DNA of 64,000 bases from assembly GCF_963966145.1 (NCBI RefSeq), contig NC_091050.1, forward strand, positions 682,001 through 746,000. Direction: 5' to 3'. How positions within the stretch are numbered: position 1 is the first letter of the stretch; each line of letters opens with the position of its first letter. Below are positions 1-10,730 of the stretch, piece after piece. The translations under genes were made by a program, and so were the position numbers. Below the pieces are notes generated by a model, which saw only the letters and a list, made by a program, of their open reading frames with translations, was not told the DNA's origin and ran no database searches. The DNA is from Tenebrio molitor. Taxonomy: Eukaryota; Arthropoda; Insecta; Coleoptera; Tenebrionidae.

Positions 1-614
1 AAATAAGACATAAACATAATAATTGTACCTAATATTTCTTGCAAAAATCACCACATCGCAACTTAACTAAATAAAATATAAAGTATGCTAAATTTGATAA
101 ACTCTCAGATATAACATAACAAGATTATCATAGATACGAAAGAAACCGAGCAGCAAATTCGGCGAGTTCGGAGGACGAGATAAATGTGCTGCTCCGGTTT
201 CACGAGTCATATCATCGACTACGACTTGATATTTGACGAGACGCTACTTGCCTTGCTTTTTGATAACTGTATCGTTGGAAAAGGATCATGTGACATATCA
301 ATTATATTCTCAAATATATCATTTATCAAAAGTATGACAAAAAACTAAAGGGATTGACAATTAAAATAAGAAAGGGGCAAATATAAAATAAAAAATATCC
401 TGGGGAATTTGATATATTTAAAGAAACGAGTTCCTAAAATAATAAAGAAATGACACACCAACGAACTAAAGCGTCTGTTAATGTGATTAGATCTATAACC
501 AACAGTGTTTTTTATTAATAATTTGTTTGTGTTTATTGCATCACAGTTACTGCCGGTATGCTAATCATTTGCACCTAATCAAACTTGCTCAACTATCGGT
601 TTATTGGTTTTGTG

Positions 615-850
615 TGTGTACATAAAGCGTTGTGCGTAAATTACAGATTACTGCAGTGACAGATTTTTCAAAAGCTTTCGATATGGTCAAAAAGAGTCTG
701 ATAGCTATGTGATTTTAAAGAGAGATAAATGCTCTAGTAATATAAGAAATAGATCTGTTAACAGTTTTTTGATGATTTAATACATCTTCTACTTTTTCTG
801 TTTTTGCCGCACAAGGTACAAAATTAAAAATGGGGAACAAATAAAAAGGG
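615..850 (+). pseudogene. Decayed non-LTR retrotransposon reverse transcriptase fragment
   Basis: Translation of the stretch starting near 650 reads TDFSKAFDMVKKSLIAM, which matches the TDFSKAFD block of jockey/CR1/RTE-type reverse transcriptases (the first catalytic Asp region). About 85 nt later a shifted frame gives SNIRNRSVNSF, resembling the S-Y-L-x-N-R-S block. At 803-832, back in the first frame, AAQGTKLKMG resembles the PQG-x-x-LGP block. The order and spacing fit the palm domain, but stops and at least one frameshift lie between the blocks. No endonuclease domain or poly-A tail was found, so this is a dead internal fragment. The family assignment rests on recalled motifs only. Confidence 0.5.
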
Positions 851-859
851 GGTGAATAT

Positions 860-3800
860 TAATGACAAAACTGATAAAAAAAAATAAAAATATTGTCATA
901 ATTGAGGAGAAACAAATTAAATTTTGTGAGAGAAATGATGAAAAGAGAGTGACAGAAAAAATAGAGAAAGTACAAATGTCTTATGTTTCAAAAATTTCCT
1001 TGTTCTACTTTTTCTCTTATCACTGTATCTGTTGAATTTTAATGACTGTTGATTACTTGTATTTTAGTATCAAAGTTAATCCAAAAAAGGTGTCTTTTTG
1101 AAAACACAAGGGGCACGGCATCCAGGCCAGATTTACAAAGCACCAAATTTGCGCTGATATTTATCTATTGTTATTATTATTGTATTGTTATTTTATGTTC
1201 TTTGAAAACACATATGTATTTTCTTTTTCGCTTGTTCGACCAACCTGTCAAGTAGGACACAGTAGTTTAGAACATATCATTAATTTAATCAGTAATGTTA
1301 TTAAGAGTAAATAGCACCCTTCAAAGTCAGGGTTTCCTCGAACCAAATGCCACCAAGTCCGCACATCTCACCCACCTCTGCCCTAATTACGGACCTGATT
1401 GATCGTGAAATCGGACAAAGCCGCCTCAAACAAAGAAATAAAGGCGCATTTATCGGCGCCATTGTTGACACGCAGCTGATTGCCTTTTGAGTATGACGAA
1501 TGACCGCTCTCTTATTATTTATCTCGACCTAACGCAACCCTTGCAAATGCAGATCGACTAACCGGGAGCCCATACATCATCTTCGCACTTTATATCGTAT
1601 TTAACGATTGTATAAAATTCAGTGGGATCCGTCGCGACGGGGCAAGATTGATGGTGGTGTACGGTCCTGGGCATATGTGTGGGTGCGGGGATGAGCCGAC
1701 GAGTACGTTTTGGGGGTAATGTTGTAATTATGGGTGTTAGACAAGCGATCGCGACGCGTTTGTGGAGGCCTTATCAGGTGTTAAGCTCGGAGAAAGCTCC
1801 GTGTGAACGATGCAAGAAGCTCTGCTCGGGGCTTATTTGCATGCTATCAACTACACTCTCTACCCTCGCGTTTACTACTTGCCGAACATGTAAGCCATTC
1901 TTTGAACTGGGGACCTCATATTTAATTCAGATATTACGGGACGACGACGACGACAAATTCGGCCCTCCTGTTCAGAAATCACTGCTCTTTCACCGCTAAC
2001 ACCCACATGGCAATCAGTTATATTCCAAAAATAAATATAAAAATAATTTGATACAAAAGCGTGAAGATTAAAAACTGTTCATGAGTGTTGAAGGTTTCCA
2101 GTCAATAGAAAAGAAGAAACAAGAACAAATGGACGTTTCATACAACCTATCCGGTTGGCAGCTCTGTATGTCAAAAAGTTCTACATTTGTTATTTCATAA
2201 AAATCTACCAAAGTGCAAAATAAAACATTTGGTCAGCCGAAAAGTCTAATATACAAATGTCGTACCGTAGATATTTTACAGCGCTCCAACCAATCATACA
2301 CTCGGCTTCGCCTGGTGCCTGAAACTTAGTTTTTGCTCTGTAAAATGCCCCTACCGTACTCTAATGAAAATAATTATTACTGCCTTGGATATTTGCCATT
2401 GAAAAAAGAAAACCCAAAAATTTTAAATTGTAACTTTTTTAGAAACAACCTTTGAGAACTCTTTCTTTATAACCACATATTTTAATAACCTCTACAAAAT
2501 ATGTAAAATTTAAAAAAATCTGTGATATGACCTAAGATCTACTTCTTTGCCACATGAGCGAGTTCAGTGAAATTTTGAAAAATAGTACCTAATTTTTTTT
2601 GTATCCATATTAAATACAAGAGACAATTTGACACTTTCCTGCGGACAGTAGTAGCACCCTTGGTAGCACCAGTTTAGTCCATAAATCACAATTATTTGTA
2701 TCGTATACTAGTTTCTATTAAATTGCAAATTAATTGTTAACGTGTTTGATTTATTTAATTTTCTAGTCTTGGAGTATTTTGCCTTAAAAGAAAATATTTT
2801 TTTTATCAGTCAAACCATCTTCTTACAAAAGCAGCAAATCACCACGTCCCCGCCTCCGATTTTTTCATCGTCCATAATTCGCCGTCGAAAGGGCGCAATA
2901 ACTGGTTTAATCCCCTAAATGCGAGTACCGTCCGGATTTATTCGTCCTCTCCATAAATATTTCTTGTCTCCGTTGTAAACATCGTCTCGGTAATGGGATT
3001 GTTTTATCTTACATTTCATTGGCATTAAGTGCTCCGTCCCTGGCTGGCACTTTTATTAGCTCACAATGCGCAATATTGTCTTGTCTCCCGCTGTTCCTTT
3101 TCCTTACCTAAGCCTGCAATTAGCAGGACATGCAGAAACGTATCCGAAAATCCTGCTCCTTTACTTTTCGACTCGACAATTTAGGAAAGGGGAGCTGACA
3201 CGCCGGAAGAACAACGCGACTTGTCCCTTTCCTCCGGTATGTTTGATGTCGTTCGATAGCGTTTCGGTTTTGATTTGCTGCGAAAGAGATTTCTTGAGGG
3301 TGTCCTTTGCAGACTTGCAATATCAACTAGTATGCAAATTGTATGCAAATAAAACGCGTTATGCAAGGGTGGGATAAATCTCCCCACTGACTCATCGCGC
3401 ACGGTTCGCGTTTGTATTAGTAAATGCACCTTAAAAGTGATTATGGCGACATTTATTTCTTCTAATGCTCTTAGTGTGGCACTGCAGATCATCAGGATTA
3501 TACGCTTTATAAATAAATTATAAAAACATTTGCAGATTTATCGTCTACGTTAAAAATTTCGCAAAATTAAAAACAAGTTAAAAACATTTGAAATTAATTT
3601 TTTTCACTGTTTTAGTTTTTTAAATAATACATTTGCATGTCTATTTTTTTTGAGGTCAATTACTTCCGGTTTTTTTCTAAAAAATTTATGTTCGCGTGCT
3701 TATCTAAATTTTGCCTAGAAACTTGATTTCAATAAAATTTAAATAAAAATAAATTTATTGCTAAACTAAGAATGTACACAGTAATAATGTGGTTAGAGAA

Positions 3801-5060
3801 TATTATAAAAGTCTGTGTCAATTTTGATTTATTTTCTTTTGAAAATGGATAAGAAGAGGACAAAATAGCTTGAAAGCTTTTTTAATTCCGGAGGAATATT
3901 AATTAATTCGTTAAAAAATTCGTAATGCCGTAAAGGACAGCTACAAATCTCATCGCAACTCCATTGAAGGCGACTTAATCACATTAAAACCTTAATGAAA
4001 TAAAAACTCGGAGAGACAGACTCTTTCGGTCGTCGGTTTCCATCGAGAAAACATAAATAAAAGTTCGTCGAATAAAAAAATAAGAAAAACTCCCCGGCGC
4101 AGCAATCCCGAATGCAAAATCTTCGGTTTGATTAAAGAATTAAATAAAGGGAAGTAATGGATTCAAGTTCATCAAGTTTGTTTTGACTGTCGTCGCGGAG
4201 ACTCCCGTTGATTGCAAAAACACAAAATCAACTTTACTTCCCTTGATTGAAGAGACTTTTAATTGTATTATGCAAATCCGGTGTTTTTCTATTTGCATTC
4301 TTACCAGCGATCGATGCGATTTTTCCGGAGCGATCGTCGGAAAATTTTCGGGATGAAAGGCCGCAGTGACCCTTATTGAATCGCGTTCAGATTGGAGCGA
4401 ATCAGAGGATGATCGTTATAAGAAGCGCCTGCAAATATTTAGCCGTTGAATATGCATGAGGCCGAAAGTACACCGTCTGTTTTTCCATAGTCCTCAGATT
4501 GTCGGCGGGGCCAGCCGCCGCTCGGCAACGTCCACTAATGGCGCGCACTCTTATTCCAGATCAATTTTAAGCACTCATAACTCCTATTTTGCTTGTAAAT
4601 TGTTCCCTACACGGATTGATATGCAAATCTCGACGGCTCTCCGACGCCTTTGTCACCTACCACTCCACGAATCTCCCAAATGAAAGTACCGGAGGAGTGC
4701 AGAGAGGATGCGGAGCCGTACACCCCCCAGATGCACTCCACAAGGTCCGAATCGTTCTTTGGAATTACGTGAACGCCCAACAAATAATGAAACTTTTTTT
4801 TCGAAAACCTAAAATAATCCGTCCCACCTTCGACTTGTTTTCTTGGTTGCCTACAATCAAGGGACTCCGAGATTATTAGATTGTTAATTAAAATAAATAA
4901 TGATCACTAGTAACTAAAACTTAATTACTTAATTAGTCTAGTCAAATTTTAATTTTGCTTGAATTCATTCTAACTGTCAAAAAATACACGACTGATAGAA
5001 ATCGATTAGTTAAATTATTTACAAAAACTGACGGGTGCGACATGTCAAATGTGAAATTCA
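860..5060. other. Gene-poor intergenic DNA with GC-elevated islands
   Basis: I see no host gene here. Open frames (for example at 1679-1999, 3066-3377 and 4456-4879) have no recognisable motif, overlap open frames on the other strand and have no matching splice partners. Two islands (about 1320-2000 and 2830-4780) are visibly richer in G+C than the AT-rich surroundings. They contain five exact POU-type octamers (ATGCAAAT or its complement) at 3332, 3343, 4270, 4291 and 4621. A short GAC trinucleotide run lies near 1939-1954. The islands are better candidates for cis-regulatory DNA than for exons, but this is inference. Confidence 0.5.
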
Positions 5061-5063
5061 CAT

Positions 5064-5095
5064 TCTGGTTCAAATCCAGATCATTTTTTTTTTTT
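5064..5095 (+). other. tRNA-like T-arm (B-box) followed by oligo-T
   Basis: TCTGG-TTCAAAT-CCAGA at 5064-5080 forms a perfect 5-bp T-arm with a 7-nt loop and contains the pol III B-box consensus GGTTCAAATCC. A run of T follows after three bases and would terminate pol III. I could not fold a full cloverleaf or find a convincing A-box in the preceding 60 nt, so this is not called a tRNA gene. It may be a tRNA-derived SINE end or chance. Confidence 0.3.
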
Positions 5096-6724
5096 ATAGT
5101 TGTACTAAATACTAAGTACTAAGAAAACTGTAAATTAGTGTGTCATTATCCACATTTAAATCTCTATTTCCTTTTTTGTAGTTTGAGATGACTGGAGACG
5201 TTGGAGATTAATTGCGTTCTGCTGTGTTCCAGGATGGGGCTCATTACGCATCTGGAACTTCCTGGTTCGCTCCGGTCGCATTGTGCGGTTTCCGGAGTCC
5301 GGTCTGCCGGACAGACCAAGATAGACGATGTATGGTGGAATCCGTGGGACACCGCTGATTTACTGCGGTTGAATTTTTATACGGTCCTTCCTATACGGGA
5401 CTCGCACTAATACATGATTTACAACGGACATAAATCCACCCTCGATCCTCGAACAACAAGATAATGAATTGTTGGGAATTTCATTTCCTTAATTGCACAC
5501 ATGTTCGCTATAAGTTATAACGCACCGGTTTAGACTGACAAAAAAGGGAAGCCTTCAGTGGACGCTCTGTTTTCAGGTTTTCGTTTTTGCGAAATGCTGG
5601 ACCTGGGACACGGAGGATTTATTATATCGAATCCAAGAGAAGACAAGAAAAGCGCGATTTAAAAGATTTAATTAGATCCGAAGAATAGATAAATAAAGGA
5701 TATTTAATGGGATGAAGGAAGATTCCTTGTTGGGTAGTTGAATTAAATGTTTTCTATTAAAAAAAGGGACAAATTTAAAAATAATCGACATTACGTAAGA
5801 AATAAATAATAATTTTTCCTAAGATCTAAAAATTTCATAAAAAGCAAGCGACTGAAAAATATAAGTAACTTTTTTACGGAATCCTTATTGTAAAATAAAT
5901 AACACAGATCTAATACTCAATGGGAAAATGTTGTAATTAACTTATTATCAAGTCCTTTCTAAATAAAGATGAAAGTACTGAAAGATGCTGTTGTAGTAAC
6001 AGAAAATAGATTTTTAATAATGTAATAAACAGTTCTTTCAAAGAAGGTGAATTTCCAAAAGAATAGAAAACATCAGAACTTTAGATATGTGAAGAATTTT
6101 GTCTTTGATACAGAATATGAAAACATTCTTGAAGTGAGAGTGAAGCAGTAATTATTGAACTTTTATGATTACATATTTCTTTCACCTTTCCAGTTTGCAT
6201 TTTTAACTAATCGTAAATTAAAAAAAGATTGAAAAATCACCGATTAAGATATTATTTTGATAAATGCCCTCTTCCTATTTACCACCAAAAAGAAAACTAA
6301 CAGCATTAATTAATTTTAAATGTTTCCTTGCGTTTTGCGTTCCATTTTAAATTTTGTTCAGGAAATAATCAATTCAAATATCCTACGACCTTCTAATTTT
6401 CTCTAGATACATTTTTATTTTAACACACGCAAACTTTGTTACTTTAAGCAAAAACACTTCTTTTGCGGACCACTATGGATTTTACCATAGTTAGTTCTTG
6501 TGTTGTTGCCAAATAACAAACCTTTCTTGTGAAGTCGTTTAGCTTGAAATCCGTGATAATTGAGTCTGTGATATCGAAAATAAAAAATACGCAGTAGAGG
6601 TGTTCCTTGATCTACAACGTGGTGTTGAAACTGTGATCCAGAAATATTAATCGACAAACTAAAAGTGGTCGGTGTGAAAGAAAAAGTGCGGACGTATTTC
6701 ATCTATTACCAACAATCAATGCAA

Positions 6725-6940
6725 TAAATGTACGAAGACGCTGTGGTAACATCTTAAACATCTTAGCCCCGTCAACAATCATATCGTTAGCTTCTCGCAA
6801 GAACTTGCTAACTTGGTGTTTAGTTAAAATGTCTGAATTCTTAGGTCTCTAACCTTCTACATACTTTCCTTTTTGGAAAAAGAATCAAATAAGTGTACAT
6901 ATTTGCTAATATCCACATTTTTCTTCGTTGCCCGCAACAT
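6725..6940 (-). pseudogene. Possible Crypton-like tyrosine-recombinase relic
   Basis: On the minus strand an ATG at 6940 opens a frame reading NVDISKYVHLFDSFSKKES. After a stop and a two-base shift it continues as KNSDILTKHQVSKFLREA (about 6840-6790). The pairing of a 'VDISKY' block with an 'LTxxQVxKFLxEA' block resembles the N-terminal part of Crypton-type tyrosine recombinases found in insect genomes. The catalytic R..HxxR..Y part was not recognised downstream, where an 87-codon frame (6439-6702) has no motif I know. The assignment is from remembered motifs and is weak; the stretch is in any case broken. Confidence 0.35.
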
Positions 6941-7162
6941 TGAATAATAAATACAAAGACTGGAAGATTCGAAATATTTCGACAAATACTCGAGATATGC
7001 TAATAGAACCTTTTCATTCGAGACATTCTTGAGTTACATAATTGTTGCTTTCTTTTCTTGAATTTCATCTTTTTGGCAAATATGATGAAACTACAGTTAT
7101 TACTGCTTCTACCATGTCTAAAGGAGCACTGTCTGAATCACTAAATAGTAGTTTATTTGACG

Positions 7163-7277
7163 AGTTTGTGTGTAAATTGGGCCTTTTTTGGCACATGTGG
7201 GCTATTTTAAAACGCGAGTGAAACGAGCGTTTTAAAGGCTCACGAGTGCCAAAAAAGTCCCAATTTACACACGAACG
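7163..7277. mobile_element. Compact hairpin element (about 50-bp arms)
   Basis: The left arm (7163-7215) and right arm (7227-7277) are near-complementary over about 50 bp, sharing TGTGTAAATTGGG, TTTTTTGGCAC and TTTTAAAACGC blocks, with a loop of roughly a dozen bases. This is a foldback MITE-like structure with no coding capacity. It sits directly beside one copy of the dispersed repeat at 7278-7442. Confidence 0.7.
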
Positions 7278-7442
7278 AGTTGAATACAACGTTTTTTGGT
7301 TCGACGAGCCCCTTAAAAGCTCCAAATCGTTTAAAATCTTTAAAATTAGCTTGACGTTTCGTTTTGACAAGTTGTGACATTTATTAAAATCCGTTCACGT
7401 AGGAGAAAATTCTCAAATTCTGACAGTGTCGAACCAAAAAAA
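7278..7442 (+). repeat. Dispersed repeat, copy 1 (also at 10401-10527)
   Basis: This stretch and 10401-10527 share GAGTTGAATACAACG, then a gapped run including CTCCAAATCG, GGCTTGACGTTTC or its variant, TTTTGACAAGTTGT, and end with CTGACAGTGTCGAAC. Copy 1 carries about 40 nt of extra sequence before the final block. No open frame spans it. It looks like a non-coding interspersed element, perhaps the extended body of the adjacent hairpin element. Confidence 0.65.
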
Positions 7443-7602
7443 AATATTATAGATTGGCTCCATTATCTCGCTTTTAACGATATCTGATTAGCCGGAATTG
7501 ACTTCAAACTAACACTCGTAAGTTTCGCTTTATGAGTGGTGAACGTACTTCTGCCGTACAATTGCTTTGACTTCTCGAAGTGAATTTTGTCTGTAGCTTA
7601 TA

Positions 7603-7833
7603 CGGGGTGATCAAATAGGACTGTTTAAGTTGGTAACACTGAATTGTATTTTAAATCGTATAACAAGAGTAACTTTCGGTTGTTGATGGCTTGTCGTTGT
7701 TAATGCTATACCTACATCAGCTATTTGTCAAATAAACCAACAAAACATATCCGGTTGCAGTGTTATAAATAACCGAATTAAAAAATTTTCTTAATTGTAC
7801 TGCCAACTTAAACAGTCCTTCTTGATCACCCGG
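7603..7833. mobile_element. MITE with about 30-bp terminal inverted repeats
   Basis: The left end CGGGGTGATCAAATAGGACT and the right end (reverse complement CGGGTGATCAAGAAGGACT) are near-identical and both continue as GTTTAAGTTGG. The element is about 230 bp, non-coding and flanked by TA-rich sequence. The superfamily is undetermined; length and ends suit a Tc1/mariner-type MITE. Confidence 0.7.
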
Positions 7834-7849
7834 TAGAATCAAATTTCGT

Positions 7850-9660
7850 CAGTCAATAAAAATAGCATGATATAATTAAAACAATTTTGTCATCGAATCC
7901 TGTGTAATTAGTTAACAATCGGGCAGATATATTACATTACTTTATTTCCGACAAACTTACAAACCTAAATTTGTCAAAAAAATTTGGTGGATGCGCCGGG
8001 TTAATCTAACCTGTCGCCCCATTCAAACATTCTTTTTTATGGCTCAATCTTCTACCCAAAACCAAGGAAATAGAACAATATCGCAATATCGACAATTTCC
8101 CTTAAACAATACCATTTTTCTAGTCACCACCATCGATATCACTCTCGCCGGTTACAAAACGGCTAAGACAGTATCGCATACGTTAGACTGTAACTTCCGA
8201 TTCGGCGGAACGTTCGACCGGAAGCATGTGCGATAACCGTCCGGCATTCTTTCAGCGACTTCCGGAATAGAGACCACTTTACATTTCCTTCCGTGGACTC
8301 GCCATTCGGGGGCACTTTAAATGAGTAATGGCAAGAACGGCCTTAGCTATACGGTATTGGCCTGATTGCTAAAACGGATGTTCCGTGCGCCACATTTTAT
8401 ACATACCATGTGAGGCTGGAACACGCGCCATCTATTACCGTAATTAGCATGTGGAAAAGTAAATAATATGGGGCAAGAATGGGGTGGAAATTCGACGGTT
8501 TAGATACAGAAGTGTTATATGTATACGTGAATTTAGATAAAGATTGAAGGACCGTCGGCACGGAATCTTTCATTTTATTACTTGCATGTCTCGCCGGTTA
8601 TTATCGAGGAAAACGTTAAACGCTCCACGGACATTATTTTTACAACTTGACAAGACATATTTTTTTACTTTCTCCTTACTCGTGTCAAAGCCGTTAAGCG
8701 TTAAGGGATCACGTGACGATTTTCGGCGGAGTTTTAAGCTGATCTTATCGTTGCCGTTTTATTAACCTATTACTTAATTACATTTTCTGTTCGTTTTTTA
8801 CAATGTTTTATGTGCGATGACACAGCGTTAAGGCCGGACGTTTCAATCAGGTAATGACAAATTTTAAGTAACCTGAATGTAATAAAAGGATTTTATAAAA
8901 TTTCCCTCTACTCTCGGACAAACAAGAAATGTTTAGTCATTTTCGAATAGAAATAAAATAAACTGAGTGAAAAATGCAACTTTATACTTTTTAAATTATT
9001 TGCAGAAATTGTTTACCTACCTTCTTTAATTTTTTTTACTACTCTAAAGTTGTTACAGTCAATGAATTAATAACTTTATGAAAAATACGTTAAAGCTTCT
9101 GGAAGTATTTAATTCTGTTAAACTACGTAGGTAATAATTAAACTCATAAATATTTAATCCCTACAAGATTAATTACCAACAGAACAATCAAAATCATTGT
9201 AAAATATACTTATAGTTACGTTTACATCAAGATAGTAACAAAATGTAGTACATACTTTAGTTAGTTAATGTAAATTACAGTTCCCATAATTTTTTTGTTG
9301 GTACATTTATAAGAACATGAAAATTCAGTTAGAGTTAGTCCCGATAAATTTTATGGAAAAGGTGTACTATTTAACATAATAAAAATAAATTAATCAAAGC
9401 CAGCTATGAATCAAAGTTAGTATGTTTTCTCTCAAATTTAATTTTAGGAACATTTTTCCGTCGAAAGTGTCGATCATTTTATGACAACGTTTACCAAGTT
9501 GTAAAGAAACTTATCGAATTATTCAGAAAAAACATGTGTTGAAAGATAAATAAGTAGTGGAAGAACAAACAGAAGAACGGCAGAGGTAGTAGAAAATTCG
9601 AGAGAAATTATCCACTCCAACTCCATCCTAATCTACGAGTATTCGAAAGATTAGTATCGG
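7850..9660. other. Intergenic DNA, no gene seen
   Basis: No gene, RNA or clear repeat was recognised. The part at about 7990-8830 is G+C-elevated like the other islands in the first 20 kb and has short open frames on the plus strand without motifs. From 8830 the sequence returns to AT-rich DNA. Confidence 0.4.
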
Positions 9661-9664
9661 GTGT

Positions 9665-9755
9665 TCATTAAAATTTCTCCTCGAAGTTGGCATTGAAGAG
9701 TCCTTTGTGAACGCATCACAGGTTACGGATCATGCATCAGCGTTTAAATCTGACC
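9665..9755 (+). mobile_element. Fragment of the MITE family at 24350-24522
   Basis: The run from TGTTCATTAAAATTTC through GAAGAGTC..TTTGTGAACGCATC to GGTTACGGATC and GTTTAAATCT lines up, with divergence, with the reverse complement of the right half of the element at 24350-24522. The inner G-x-GAACGCA and GGTTACGGATC blocks are the clearest matches. One end only is present, so this is a truncated copy. Confidence 0.55.
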
Positions 9756-10400
9756 CCTGAACTTCCGATATAATCAGGGAAATAAAGTAATACGTTAAGA
9801 CATACATTTTTTTATTCATAGCCTACTTTGACTGATTCTTCGACATTTTTTAATAAACTAGACTTGCAGCAAATATAGACTGTTCTAGAACTGCCTCCTC
9901 GTAGAAAACAGGAATGTGCCAACAAAAACACTCCAAGATGACTAAAATATCTTTCCCCAATTGTTCAATGCAAAAAATTATAAAGGGCCTTCAAATAAAT
10001 TTATTTTTAGAGCAACCTATGGAAATTCAATGGTTTGTAACATTTTTCAAGCGTAGAAAATGACACAAGAAACGTCTGACATTTTAACGAAATAAAATTA
10101 GGTTAGAAAATATTTTTAATTTTTGTAGTGCATTCTCCCTATTCCCGCTCCATGGAATATGACAATATGAAATTGGGGAAAAGCTTACTATGTAACCTGT
10201 GTAACTCCGGAGAATAATTGGTTACCTACAAAAATTACTTTACACTGTTAACAGAATTAGAATGTCGCCTACGCCTACTCTAAATATATATTTATTTGAA
10301 GGCTCGATATATTTGGCTGTAGTGAATTTAATAAATTATAAAATAAAATTTTGTGAAGAAAGTTTGTTTTAATTAATTCTCATAGAAAATTTATTTACCG

Positions 10401-10527
10401 AGTTGAATACAACGTTTTTTTGTTCGACGTGCCCCTTAAAGGCTCCAAATCGCTTAAAATATTTTAAATTGGCTTGACGTTTCATTTTGACAAGTTGTCA
10501 AATTCTGACAGTGTCGAACAAAAATAG
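10401..10527 (+). repeat. Dispersed repeat, copy 2 (also at 7278-7442)
   Basis: This is the second copy of the repeat described at 7278-7442, in the same orientation. It starts with GAGTTGAATACAACG and ends with CTGACAGTGTCGAAC, and lacks an internal stretch present in copy 1. The hairpin element that adjoins copy 1 is absent here. Confidence 0.65.
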
Positions 10528-10658
10528 TTATTTGTACAACTAGTTATGAAAGTCATACTTTTTTTCATGAATTTGCAGCAAATAAGTAAAAAAACGAGAC
10601 TTTCATCACGTGTAGCACACACTTTTTTTTTGCATATCGATGTAAGTTGAGAAATTTA

Positions 10659-10730
10659 CGATTTTTCGTATAAAAAAGTGCTATTTTCACTACGACTTTT
10701 CGTGTAAAAAAGTGCCACTTTCATTACAAT
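10659..10730 (+). repeat. Two-copy tandem repeat, unit about 35 bp
   Basis: Two adjacent imperfect units share TTTTCGT(A/G)TAAAAAAGTGC followed by a T/C-rich run and (C/A)ACT(A/T)(C)AC-like ends. It is a short local duplication in AT-rich DNA with no coding potential. Confidence 0.5.

Noticed and set aside
1679..1999. 106-codon open frame in the gene desert
   Set aside because: No signal, domain or splice partner; composition like the surrounding island.
3066..3492. Overlapping open frames on both strands
   Set aside because: Three frames compete over the same island with no motif; more consistent with G+C-elevated non-coding DNA.
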